Shown piece by piece: positions 1 to 6,566 of a stretch of DNA of 35,690 nt. The first letter of the stretch is position 1. Each line of letters begins with the position of its first letter. Location: contig PKEB01000008.1 in NCBI GenBank assembly GCA_002863125.1, forward strand, positions 1 to 35,690, in the 5' to 3' direction. The notes under the pieces are model-generated. The model did not search any database. It saw nothing but the letters and a program-made list of their open reading frames with translations, and was not told the DNA's origin. The translations under genes were made by a program, and so were the position numbers. Origin of the DNA: Flavobacteriales bacterium. GTDB taxonomy: Bacteria > Bacteroidota > Bacteroidia > Flavobacteriales_D > Sanyastnellaceae.

Positions 1-126
1 ATGATTGGGCATATCATCCACCCTCAGCTCAGGAACTTCAAGATTCTGCAGATAACCAAGGGTCAACTGCGTGCTGGCATGCCCCATGACTTATTGAATT
101 ACGGCATAGCTTAAGACATCCCGCAC
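1..126 (-). pseudogene. Tyrosine recombinase (phage-integrase family), C-terminal remnant
   Basis: Read on the minus strand, the first 90 bases are open to the window edge and encode VMGHASTQLTLGYLQNLE followed by an acidic tail ending LRVDDMPNH. This matches the end of Bacteroidota site-specific integrases: an (L/M)GH(S/A)S box, then the catalytic Tyr in a (I/G)YL context nine residues after the His, then a short acidic tail. The upstream codons (LSYAVIQ) align with the helix that normally precedes the GH box, but a TAA stop (plus-strand 91-93) interrupts the frame between IQ and VMGH, and another stop lies at 136-138. Nothing integrase-like is visible beyond about position 126, so the N-terminal and core parts are missing. 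I infer a decayed recombinase gene. The tail may continue a few codons outside the window. Identification as an integrase end is fairly secure; the exact subfamily is not. Confidence 0.7.
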
Positions 127-190
127 GAATGCTAGTTAGGAAGTGCTAAAACAGATTCACCATGAATGAGTGCTTTTTCTTATTTTAGGT

Positions 191-264
191 CATTTTCCGC
201 CCTTTTTTGCTCGAAAACGACTGAAAAAGGGGCTCTTTCTTAAAAAAAATGATTTTTGTCACAT
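191..264. repeat. Flanking repeat copy A (hairpin, T- and A-rich)
   Basis: This element resembles copy B (945-1026): both start CATTTT, then CGCYCTTTTT, then CTCGAAAAYGAC, a run of A, and a TAAAAAAA tract ending with a T-run and ACAT. The two copies can be aligned over about 70 bases with a few small gaps. Inside copy A, GCCCTTTTT and AAAAAGGGGC can pair, so it may act as a transcription terminator. It lies upstream of the cupredoxin gene. Positions 127-190 before it hold no supportable gene, only a trivial 8-codon ORF. Confidence 0.55.
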
Positions 265-351
265 GTCAAAAGCATCTGGCATTGGCTCACTTTAACTAGG
301 AGAAGCAGCGGCTGAATAAACAATTTCTGTTTATCGATATTTAAAGAAGGG

Positions 352-933
352 TTGAAAATCCTCTTTATGTCACGTCTCTTTTTACCTCTATTTCCCGCCT
401 TTCTGTTCCCTTGTTTGGTGCCAGTACAAACCTACGCCCAGTGCGATAACGCAGATTATACTGTTCAAGCAAGTAATTATTCTTATTCACCGAGTATGCT
501 CACGATCGAGTCTGGTCAAAGCGTAGCATTTCTCAATATGGGTGGATACCATGATGTCAATGGCCAGATCAATTCCATTACTGGAGCACCTTACAATAAT
601 CCTGAAGATTTTTACCTGAGTCCTGTTTCGGGTAACTCCAGTGGAGCATGTATTGGTGTAGTAGTTTTTGACGTCGAAGGGACATACCAATATGATTGTA
701 GTATAGGAAATCACGCGGCTTACGGCATGGTTGCCTTTATTACTGTTGAAAGTAGTGCTCTGCCAAGCGGATGCACCTACGATTTTGCATGTAACTACAA
801 TTCTAATGCTGTAGTTGATGACGGCAGTTGTGAAATTTCCTCTTGCGCACTGCAAGGAGACATAACAGGAGATGGGGCTGTGGCAGTCGACGACCTGCTG
901 GTGTTACTGTCGGCTTTTGGGCAATCACTCTAG
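352..933 (+). CDS. Secreted cupredoxin-like protein with GCT repeat and dockerin-like C-terminal tag
   Basis: Predicted secreted blue-copper-type protein of 193 residues from TTG 352. An ATG at 367 is an equally plausible start and still leaves a signal peptide ending TYAQ (residue 30). Residues 35-133 look like a plastocyanin/azurin-type fold with a candidate type 1 copper site: His67, then Cys116-x4-His121-x4-Met126. One Cys-rich repeat follows (residues 140-160, GCTYDFACNYN...DDGSC), and the last 25 residues (GDITGDGAVAVDDLLVLL, then SAFG) resemble a single dockerin/EF-hand-like unit. The likely role is extracellular or surface electron transfer or copper binding; the partner is unknown. 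The gene is clearly AT-richer than genes beyond 1.2 kb and sits between two repeat copies, suggesting acquisition as a unit. Domain calls are from motifs only; the copper ligands are the strongest evidence. Confidence 0.75.
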   Translation: MKILFMSRLFLPLFPAFLFPCLVPVQTYAQCDNADYTVQASNYSYSPSMLTIESGQSVAFLNMGGYHDVNGQINSITGAPYNNPEDFYLSPVSGNSSGACIGVVVFDVEGTYQYDCSIGNHAAYGMVAFITVESSALPSGCTYDFACNYNSNAVVDDGSCEISSCALQGDITGDGAVAVDDLLVLLSAFGQSL

Positions 934-944
934 CGTTATTGAGC

Positions 945-1026
945 CATTTTTTGGCGCTTTTCGCTCTTTTTCCTCGAAAATGACAAAAAAGCGAGCCATT
1001 ATCTAAAAAAACTAGTGTTTTTACAT
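945..1026. repeat. Flanking repeat copy B
   Basis: Second, diverged copy of the element at 191-264, beginning about ten bases after the stop codon of the cupredoxin gene. It keeps the CTCGAAAA core and the TAAAAAAA tract but carries a short insertion near its start. Imperfect pairing between the T-run and the AAAAAAGCGAGC side is possible. It may form the 3' untranslated region or a first weak terminator of the cupredoxin gene. Confidence 0.55.
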
Positions 1027-1040
1027 AACTCCCGAAAACA

Positions 1041-1067
1041 AAAAGCCCTGCACAAGCAGGGCTTTTT
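1041..1067 (+). terminator. Intrinsic terminator after the cupredoxin gene
   Basis: A perfect stem (AAAAGCCCTGC, loop ACAA, GCAGGGCTTTT) is followed by Ts. It lies about 110 bases after the stop codon of the cupredoxin gene and reads in its direction. Confidence 0.8.
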
Positions 1068-1156
1068 GTTCGCTATAATCTTTAAGTGGAGGTGAATATT
1101 ATTTTCGATATCGAGATTGGAGTCAATCTAAGCCACCTGCATGCTAGTATGTTATC

Positions 1157-1183
1157 AACCCCCGCCGAAGCGAGGGTTTTTTT
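1157..1183 (+). terminator. Second rightward intrinsic terminator-like hairpin
   Basis: AACCCCCGC, loop CGAA, GCGAGGGTT forms a nine-pair stem with one mismatch, followed by a run of seven Ts (1177-1183). It points rightward although the next gene to the right is on the minus strand, and the previous terminator is only 90 bases upstream. It may back up that terminator, end a short unannotated transcript, or work weakly in both directions for the Mrr_N gene. Confidence 0.6.
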
Positions 1184-1188
1184 GTGCG

Positions 1189-1566
1189 TTAAGGTTGCGC
1201 TTGGGGTGGGAGCCAGCTCGGTCCAAATTTTTGTTCCCACGCCCGGGTAGAAGAAAGCAACGTCCAGCTGCATTCCCGAGATTCGACAGCGGCGTGTCCA
1301 TCCTCCGTGATCTGGATGAGGTTGCGCGACCGGTGCTGAATGAATCCGGAGGCATTCAGGTAGAATTTGGCCCAGGCAATGCGACGCTGAATCAAAGGCA
1401 CGCCGCGCTTGTCGGTTTGGATGTGGAAGATGGAAGGGAGGGCGGTGAATCCCTCTTGCTTTGCCGCTTGAAGCGCCGCTTGCTCATCCATCGGTTCACC
1501 TTTCGCTGCGAGCACCCGCAACAAGGGCAGGAAGCAATCTTCGACGGTGGGCATGGACAGCGTCAT
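1189..1566 (-). CDS. Orphan Mrr N-terminal (winged-helix) domain protein
   Basis: A 125-residue protein that matches the N-terminal DNA-binding domain of Mrr-type type IV restriction proteins (Mrr_N). It has an opening MPTVEDCFLPLLRVLA helix, the middle IQRRIAWAKFYLNASGFI segment typical of that domain, and a final beta strand LIQITEDGHAAVE. No Mrr catalytic (PD-D/ExK) domain follows: the frame ends about 25 residues later in a Ser/Trp/Pro-rich tail, and the next sequence downstream is a terminator-like hairpin. I prefer ATG 1566; a TTG at 1578 or an ATG at 1554 are alternatives. It could be a truncated restriction gene or a stand-alone DNA-binding regulator. Its place beside a dead recombinase suits an accessory region. 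The domain call is good; the function is uncertain. Positions 1567-1757 hold no supportable gene. Confidence 0.75.
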   Translation of the reverse strand: MTLSMPTVEDCFLPLLRVLAAKGEPMDEQAALQAAKQEGFTALPSIFHIQTDKRGVPLIQRRIAWAKFYLNASGFIQHRSRNLIQITEDGHAAVESRECSWTLLSSTRAWEQKFGPSWLPPQAQP

Positions 1567-1757
1567 TGGAGTTTCCAACCGATGGAGGAGTCGAAAAGTT
1601 TCATCTCACCGGCGGGTGGAATGCAGCGGCGGTGGCCTGTAGTTTTTGAATATGCCGAGATCCTCAGCCCATATTTTCAGGTATAAAATCAAATAAAACT
1701 TTGATAATAATCGATTAATGGGTTAAATTGGGACTTGCCCAACCAAAACCCATTTTG

Positions 1758-3335
1758 ATGCTTCGCATTGCCACCCGCGTGGCCTTGGCGGCACTTCTCG
1801 TGTGCAGCACGGCCCTTTCCCTTCCTTTGTATGCCCAAGTCACCGCGATCACGGTGGAAACCATTGAAGTGCACGACGGCATGGTCGGCAACTCGGATTT
1901 GACCGGGATGACGACCTACCGCTTGTACGCGCAGTTGACCGATTCGGCGGATTTTGTGGGAGCGGTCTACGGCAGTGCTGAAGAGCCCATTGATATTTCG
2001 ACGACGACTTCCTTTTTCCAGCACCCTGCCGGCGGTTCATTCGGTACTGACTTGAATGGTTTTTTCTTGAACATTCTGCCGGACTTGAATTACGACAGTT
2101 GGTTGACCATCGGCTTGGACCTAGCGCCATCCGGTGCCAATGAAGAGGGCATTTCCAGCCTCGGCATCATCGCAGAGCAGGCTGCTTTTGAGGCGGGTGA
2201 GAATTTTGTGTTGAACTCGGAAATTGGCGGAAGTTGGTTCGTGTTGCCCGGCAGCGACAACGGATTGGCCGGGGCCGATCAACAAGTCTTACTTGCTCAA
2301 GTCACCACCAGCGGGCTGCTTTCTGGTCAGCTCAATTTGCAGTGCTTCATTGGAGGCAATCCGTTTGATGAGCAGTTGGCTACGTTTGAATTTGGTGCCG
2401 GTGCACCGGGATGTACAGCAGAAGACGCGTGCAATTACGATTCAGAGGCCAATTCGGATGATGGTTCGTGCTGGTTCGCACCCGACGGATACAGCTGTGA
2501 ATTGGAGTGCCTTGAGGACGCGGACGGCGATGGCGTGTGCGACCCTTATGAGGTGGCTGGGTGCGAGGATCCTGCGAGCTGCAATTTCGCCGAGGGGGTG
2601 ACGGATCCCGTGGAATGCATTTACGCGGTTTCGGGATACGACTGTGCCGGAGCTTGCTTGGCGGATGCAGATGGTGACGGGGTATGTGATCCGTTCGAGG
2701 TCGCCGGCTGTACTGATGCTGAGGCGTGCAACTATGCCGCTGCAGCCACCGATGAGGACGACAGTTGCACCTACCCAGCACCGGCATACGATTGCGCGGG
2801 CGAATGCAACAACGATACCGACGGCGACGGGATTTGCGACGAATTGGAATTCCCGGGGTGCACGGACGAAAACGCCGATAACTTCTTCCCAGCGGCTACG
2901 GACGACGACGGCTCGTGCTACACGTCAGGCTGCATGGATCCGGCGGCGTGCGATTTCAATCCGCTTGCAGACACCGCTGCTGAATGCACTTACCCGGAAG
3001 CTGGCTACGATTGCGACGGAGTGTGCCTCGTCGATGAAGACGGTGACGGCGTCTGCGATTCGTTTGAGGTGCTGGGCTGCACGGATCCGTTGGCTGAAAA
3101 CTTCAATCCTGATGCCACTGAGGACAACGGGGCGTGCATCGTGCTGCCTCCGTCGTATTGCGGCGAAGGCACGGTGTGGGATGCCGAAGCGGGTCAATGC
3201 GTCAGCGACGGCTCAGGCGATGGTGGCATCGGCGGGTATGGCGGTGTGTGCTTCGGCGATTTTGATGCCGATGGCCAACGCGGAACGTCCGACCTCTTGA
3301 TGTGGCTCGGCGTCTATGGGTACGCGTGTGATTAG
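1758..3335 (+). CDS. Secreted Cys-rich calcium-binding-type repeat protein with dockerin-like C-terminus
   Basis: Predicted secreted protein of 525 residues. The ATG at 1758 puts a clean signal peptide at the start (MLRIATRVALAALLV, cleavage after YAQ, residue 27); an upstream TTG at 1728 would add ten residues. Residues 28-215 form a beta-rich domain I do not recognise. Residues 218-460 contain six Cys-rich repeats of the type GCTDPxAxNFxPxATxDDGSC, several joined by DADGDGVCDPYE-like acidic loops that resemble thrombospondin type-3 calcium-binding repeats. The end has a Gly-rich linker and GDFDADGQRGTSDLLMWLG, a dockerin-like single unit like that of the cupredoxin protein at 352-933. The likely role is a surface or matrix protein stabilised by calcium and disulfides. 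Its stop codon overlaps that of trxB, which converges on it. Confidence 0.8.
   Translation: MLRIATRVALAALLVCSTALSLPLYAQVTAITVETIEVHDGMVGNSDLTGMTTYRLYAQLTDSADFVGAVYGSAEEPIDISTTTSFFQHPAGGSFGTDLNGFFLNILPDLNYDSWLTIGLDLAPSGANEEGISSLGIIAEQAAFEAGENFVLNSEIGGSWFVLPGSDNGLAGADQQVLLAQVTTSGLLSGQLNLQCFIGGNPFDEQLATFEFGAGAPGCTAEDACNYDSEANSDDGSCWFAPDGYSCELECLEDADGDGVCDPYEVAGCEDPASCNFAEGVTDPVECIYAVSGYDCAGACLADADGDGVCDPFEVAGCTDAEACNYAAAATDEDDSCTYPAPAYDCAGECNNDTDGDGICDELEFPGCTDENADNFFPAATDDDGSCYTSGCMDPAACDFNPLADTAAECTYPEAGYDCDGVCLVDEDGDGVCDSFEVLGCTDPLAENFNPDATEDNGACIVLPPSYCGEGTVWDAEAGQCVSDGSGDGGIGGYGGVCFGDFDADGQRGTSDLLMWLGVYGYACD
2409..3137 (+). repeat. Coding tandem repeat: six Cys-rich GCT units
   Basis: In-frame protein-level repeats start with GCTAEDACNYD, GCEDPASCNFA, GCTDAEACNYA, GCTDENADNFF, GCMDPAACDFN and GCTDPLAENFN. 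Four carry an acidic DGDG(V/I)CD loop before the next unit. DNA identity between units is modest, so this is an old protein repeat rather than a recent DNA duplication. Confidence 0.8.
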
Positions 3336-4294
3336 TGGATGCCGCGGGCGGCGAGGTAACGCTCAGCGTCCAGCGCAGCGATGCACCCTGTCCCGGCCGC
3401 GGTGACGGCCTGTCGGTAGGTCTTGTCCGCAGCGTCGCCGCTTACAAATACGCCTTCTCGGTTGGTCTTGGACGTGCCAGGCTCACCGTACTTGATGTAG
3501 CCTTGCTCGTCGAGGTCGATCCACCCCTTGAAAACGTCCGTATTCGGCTTGTGTCCGATGGCCACGAAGAAACCGGTGCACGGAATGACGTGCTCTTCTC
3601 CGGTTTGGTTGTTCTTGACGCGTGCGCCTTCCACGCCGTCCTCACCAATGACCTCGACGGTCTCCGTGTTCCACAACACCTCGATGTTTTCCATACCCAA
3701 CACGCGGTTTTGCATGGCGCGTGAAGCACGCATTTCATCCCGGCGCACCAACATGGTCACCTTGGAACAGAGCTTCGCGAGGTAGCTGGCTTCTTCACAG
3801 GCCGTGTCTCCAGCGCCCACGATGACCACTTCCTGTCCGCGGTAGAAGAATCCGTCGCACACAGCACACGCGCTGACGCCGCCACCGGCATCGCGCAACC
3901 GAATCTCGGATTCGAGCCCCAACCACTTAGCAGAGGCACCTGTCGAGATGATGACAGAATCGGCGTGGATTTCGGTGCGGTCTCCACCTTCGCCCACCCA
4001 GATTTTGTGGACGGGGCCGGTGAAGTCCACCTCGGTCACCCAACCGTTGCGCACATCCGTGTCAAACCGCTTGGCTTGCGCCTCCAAGTCCATCATCATC
4101 TGGGGCCCGTTGATGCCCTCGGGGTAGCCGGGGAAATTGTCCACTTCGGTGGTTTCCGTGAGCTGACCACCGGGCTGCATGCCCTGGTACAAAACGGGTT
4201 TCATGTCCGCGCGTGCGGCGTAGATGGCGGCGGTGTATCCGGCGGGTCCCGATCCAACGATCAGGCACTTGACGTGTTCTGGTTGTGCACTCAT
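3332..4294 (-). CDS. trxB: Thioredoxin reductase
   Basis: NADPH-dependent flavoprotein that reduces thioredoxin in the cytoplasm. The 320-residue length is normal for the bacterial low-molecular-weight enzyme. The N-terminal FAD site is GSGPAGYTAAIYAA (residues 14-27), the redox-active disulfide is Cys143-Ala-Val-Cys146 followed by DG, the NADPH site is VGAGDTACEEA (residues 160-170), and the C-terminal FAD motif is GVFVSGDAAD. It is transcribed from its own promoter (4300-4329), only five bases before the ATG. Its TAA stop overlaps the TAG of the convergent repeat-protein gene, so the two 3' ends share bases and no terminator lies between them. The identification is very secure. Confidence 0.98.
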   Translation of the reverse strand: MSAQPEHVKCLIVGSGPAGYTAAIYAARADMKPVLYQGMQPGGQLTETTEVDNFPGYPEGINGPQMMMDLEAQAKRFDTDVRNGWVTEVDFTGPVHKIWVGEGGDRTEIHADSVIISTGASAKWLGLESEIRLRDAGGGVSACAVCDGFFYRGQEVVIVGAGDTACEEASYLAKLCSKVTMLVRRDEMRASRAMQNRVLGMENIEVLWNTETVEVIGEDGVEGARVKNNQTGEEHVIPCTGFFVAIGHKPNTDVFKGWIDLDEQGYIKYGEPGTSKTNREGVFVSGDAADKTYRQAVTAAGTGCIAALDAERYLAARGIH

Positions 4295-4299
4295 GGCGG

Positions 4300-4329
4300 C
4301 AAAGATACAGCGCTCATCAGGCCGTCAAA
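4300..4329 (-). promoter_or_regulatory. trxB promoter (TTTG-N18-TATCTTTG)
   Basis: On the minus strand TTTG (4326-4329) is followed after 18 bases by TATCTTTG (4300-4307), an exact match to the Bacteroidota -33/-7 consensus. Only five bases (CCGCC) separate the -7 box from the trxB ATG, so the transcript would start at or within a few bases of the start codon. Confidence 0.75.
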
Positions 4330-4346
4330 GTGCATTTTATCACCAA

Positions 4347-5117
4347 TTAACTTACGCCGTGGTCGAGCCGGAGCCAAGCGTTCCAGACGGGGTCGTCGGG
4401 CGGCGTGGCGAGAATGCGCATGGGGACGCGCTGCACCGGGTGAACGAACTCGATGCAGCGGGCGTGCAAGTGAATCGAGGCGTTGTCGTTGGTGCGACGC
4501 GAGCCGTATTTGATATCCCCTTTGATGGGGGAGCCCAGGCTCGCCAGGGTGGTACGGATCTGGTGGTGGCGGCCCGTTTTGGGTTTGACCTCCACAAAAT
4601 GGTAGTGGTCCGAACGGCCCACCGTGCGATAGGTCAATTCGGACTCTTTGCGTCCATTCCCCGGCGTGTCGTGCGCAAAGCTTTTGTTCAAGTCCTTGTT
4701 CTTGATCAGGTAGTTCACGATGTGCCCTTCACTTGGCGCGGGCGCGGGCTTCGTCACCGCCCAATACGTCTTCTGTACTTCCCGCAAGCGGAACATGTTG
4801 GTCAACCGCGAAAGAGCCTTAGAAGTGCGGGCATAGAGAATGACGCCGCTCACCGGCCGGTCGAGGCGGTGCACGGTCCCAATGAAGGCATCACCGGGTT
4901 TGTTGTACTTCCGTTTGACGTACTCGCCGACGACGCGGCAGAGGGTGGTATCGCCGCTGGAGTCGCTCTGGACGATGTCCGACGAGCGCTTGTTGACGGC
5001 AATGATGTGGTTGTCTTCGTAGAGCACATCGAGGTTGTCGATGGTGCTCATTACGATGGGCGCCTTCGGCTGCCGAGCCCAGTGGGAGGGATTCGAGACG
5101 TCCGGGCGATCCGCCAT
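4347..5117 (-). CDS. RluA-family RNA pseudouridine synthase
   Basis: Converts uridine to pseudouridine in rRNA or tRNA. The 256-residue protein carries the RluA/RsuA-superfamily catalytic motif HRLDRPVSGV, with the catalytic Asp, then KTYWAV, then the late TGRHHQIR motif that helps bind the target uridine. No S4 domain precedes the catalytic domain, as in the shorter RluA/TruC-like members. I chose ATG 5117, two bases after the panB stop; the open frame further upstream is only a shadow of panB. ATG 5051 (MSTIDNLDVLYEDN) is an alternative that begins right at the conserved domain. Close spacing suggests co-transcription with panB. The family is certain; the RNA target is unknown. Confidence 0.93.
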   Translation of the reverse strand: MADRPDVSNPSHWARQPKAPIVMSTIDNLDVLYEDNHIIAVNKRSSDIVQSDSSGDTTLCRVVGEYVKRKYNKPGDAFIGTVHRLDRPVSGVILYARTSKALSRLTNMFRLREVQKTYWAVTKPAPAPSEGHIVNYLIKNKDLNKSFAHDTPGNGRKESELTYRTVGRSDHYHFVEVKPKTGRHHQIRTTLASLGSPIKGDIKYGSRRTNDNASIHLHARCIEFVHPVQRVPMRILATPPDDPVWNAWLRLDHGVS

Positions 5118-5119
5118 GC

Positions 5120-5935
5120 TCAATACTGTTCGTCCGCGTTGGGAAAATCGCGGCTGCGGACGTCCTTGACGTACTGCTGAATGGCCGAGTTCATCTGCTC
5201 GCCCATGTTCAGGTAGCGCCGCAAGAAGCGCGGGCTGAATTCCTGCGTGATGCCGAGCATGTCGGGGAGGACGAGGACTTGTCCGTCGCAACCGCTTCCT
5301 GCGCCGATGCCAATGGTGGGGCAGTGGATGCTCTTGCTCACTTCCGTGGCGAGCTGTGCAGGAATCTTTTCGAATACCACCGAGAAGCACCCGATTTCGT
5401 CGAGCATCTTGGCGTCCTTGCGCAGCTGCTCCGCTTCCATGTCCTCCTTGGCGCGCACCGTGTACGTGCCGAACTTGTAGATGGACTGTGGCGTCAAGCC
5501 GAGGTGGCCCATGACCGGGATGCCGGCGGTGAGGATGCGTTCGACGCTTTCGCGCACTTCGCTGCCGCCTTCCAGTTTCACCGCGTGGGCGCCGCTTTCC
5601 TTCATGATGCGGATGGCCGAATTCAAGGCTTCTTTGGAATTGCCTTGGTATGTGCCGAACGGCAAGTCGACCACCACGAGCGCTCGTTTTGCCGCGCGCA
5701 CCACGCTCGATGCGTGGTAAATCATGTGGTCCAGGGTAATGGGCAAGGTGGTCTCGTGACCGGCCATCACGTTGGAGGCACTATCACCGACCAAAATCAC
5801 GTCGACACCAGCTTGGTCCACAATGGTGGCCATGGTGTAGTCGTAAGCAGTGAGCATGGCGATGGGCTCGCCGTTGGCCTTCATTTCCGCAAGCACTTGG
5901 GTCGTGATGCGTTTGGCTGATTTGTGAACGGACAT
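5120..5935 (-). CDS. panB: 3-methyl-2-oxobutanoate hydroxymethyltransferase
   Basis: First committed enzyme of pantothenate (coenzyme A) synthesis: it adds a hydroxymethyl group from methylene-tetrahydrofolate to alpha-ketoisovalerate to give ketopantoate. At 271 residues it has the normal size. Visible family features are the early [19 protein letters not shown] strand-helix, [19 protein letters not shown] with the magnesium-binding Asp, KLEGG, the [10 protein letters not shown] motif, and the late [21 protein letters not shown] segment. It has its own promoter element at 5964-5971 and is followed after two bases by the pseudouridine synthase gene. The identification is very secure. Confidence 0.98.
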   Translation of the reverse strand: MSVHKSAKRITTQVLAEMKANGEPIAMLTAYDYTMATIVDQAGVDVILVGDSASNVMAGHETTLPITLDHMIYHASSVVRAAKRALVVVDLPFGTYQGNSKEALNSAIRIMKESGAHAVKLEGGSEVRESVERILTAGIPVMGHLGLTPQSIYKFGTYTVRAKEDMEAEQLRKDAKMLDEIGCFSVVFEKIPAQLATEVSKSIHCPTIGIGAGSGCDGQVLVLPDMLGITQEFSPRFLRRYLNMGEQMNSAIQQYVKDVRSRDFPNADEQY

Positions 5936-5963
5936 GATTTCGGTTTTTACAGGTGCCGCAGAC

Positions 5964-5971
5964 CAAAGGTA
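5964..5971 (-). promoter_or_regulatory. panB promoter -7 element (TACCTTTG)
   Basis: Exact TAnnTTTG match on the minus strand, 28 bases before the panB ATG and 19 bases after the alkB-like stop. No convincing TTTG -33 element is visible at the usual spacing. It implies a leader of roughly 20 bases, in contrast to the many start-adjacent boxes in this window. Confidence 0.6.
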
Positions 5972-5990
5972 TCCAATTCAATTGAATGCA

Positions 5991-6566
5991 TTAGCCGCGA
6001 AGCGCCCGGAATGTGAGGTTGATGCGCGGCTCATGCACCTTCAGTCGCTTGGGCAAGGTGTGGTCAAAATCGTGCTGCATGTTTTCCATGACCAAGAGGT
6101 CGCCGTGACCGAGGCTGACCATCCATTTCTCCTTGGTCTGGCGGTGCCGAATGGCGAAGTCCCGTGTCGCTCCAAACGAAACGCTGGCGATGCATGCCGG
6201 GTCAATTTCAGGTTCGTTGTCGCGGTGCCACCCCATGGAGTCCACCCCGTTGCGGTACAGGTTGAAGAGGCAGGCATTCAAGACGGGGGCAGCATCACAA
6301 AAGCCCTGCACCGCATCCCGGAGCTCCAACACCTCATGCGTGAGCGGGCGTTCCGGCCAACGAATGCTGGAGTAAGCGTACGCGGGTCCCATCCACGCCG
6401 TCAGGCGAGGCTCCAAATGTTCTTTGCCGTAGACGGTGATGGCGTTTTGCTGCCAAGGAATGCACGCGTGCCATGCTTCGAACGCTTCACGGGCAAACAC
6501 GCCGCGCATTACAAAGCACGTCGCATCCCCCTCACTCAGAATGGTTTCTCTTGCCGTACGATTCAT
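5991..6566 (-). CDS. alkB: AlkB-family Fe(II)/2-oxoglutarate dioxygenase
   Basis: Likely repairs alkylated bases in DNA or RNA by oxidative demethylation. The 191-residue protein has the AlkB core: iron ligands His114-x-Asp116 in MGWHRDNEPE and His169 in HDFDHTLPK, and 2-oxoglutarate-binding Arg181 and Arg187 in the PRINLTFR strand. The upstream YSSIRW segment fits the nucleotide-recognition region of ALKBH2-like proteins. The ATG at 6566 overlaps the antiporter stop in an ATGA, so translation is probably coupled. The longer open frame upstream is a shadow of the antiporter gene. The family is secure; the lesion preference is not known. Confidence 0.93.
   Translation of the reverse strand: MNRTARETILSEGDATCFVMRGVFAREAFEAWHACIPWQQNAITVYGKEHLEPRLTAWMGPAYAYSSIRWPERPLTHEVLELRDAVQGFCDAAPVLNACLFNLYRNGVDSMGWHRDNEPEIDPACIASVSFGATRDFAIRHRQTKEKWMVSLGHGDLLVMENMQHDFDHTLPKRLKVHEPRINLTFRALRG

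Noticed and set aside
162-188. Eight-codon ORF (ATG at 162) before repeat A
   Set aside because: Too short, without any supporting signal; likely chance.
844-933. Cellulosome-type dockerin
   Set aside because: Only one loop-helix unit is present instead of two, and no cohesin or cellulase is seen, so I call it dockerin-like only.
121-1030. Integron attC sites around the cupredoxin gene
   Set aside because: I looked for RYYYAAC/GTTRRRY pairs at the ends of repeats A and B and found no convincing pair, and the recombinase remnant looks like a phage-type integrase, so a true integron is not supported.
1141-1686. 181-codon plus-strand frame opposite the Mrr_N gene
   Set aside because: The minus-strand frame matches a known domain; the plus-strand one is a low-complexity Arg/Gly-rich shadow.
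5118-5390. 91-codon upstream extension of the pseudouridine synthase frame
   Set aside because: It overlaps panB out of frame and reads as His/Arg-rich nonsense; the real start is ATG 5117 or 5051.
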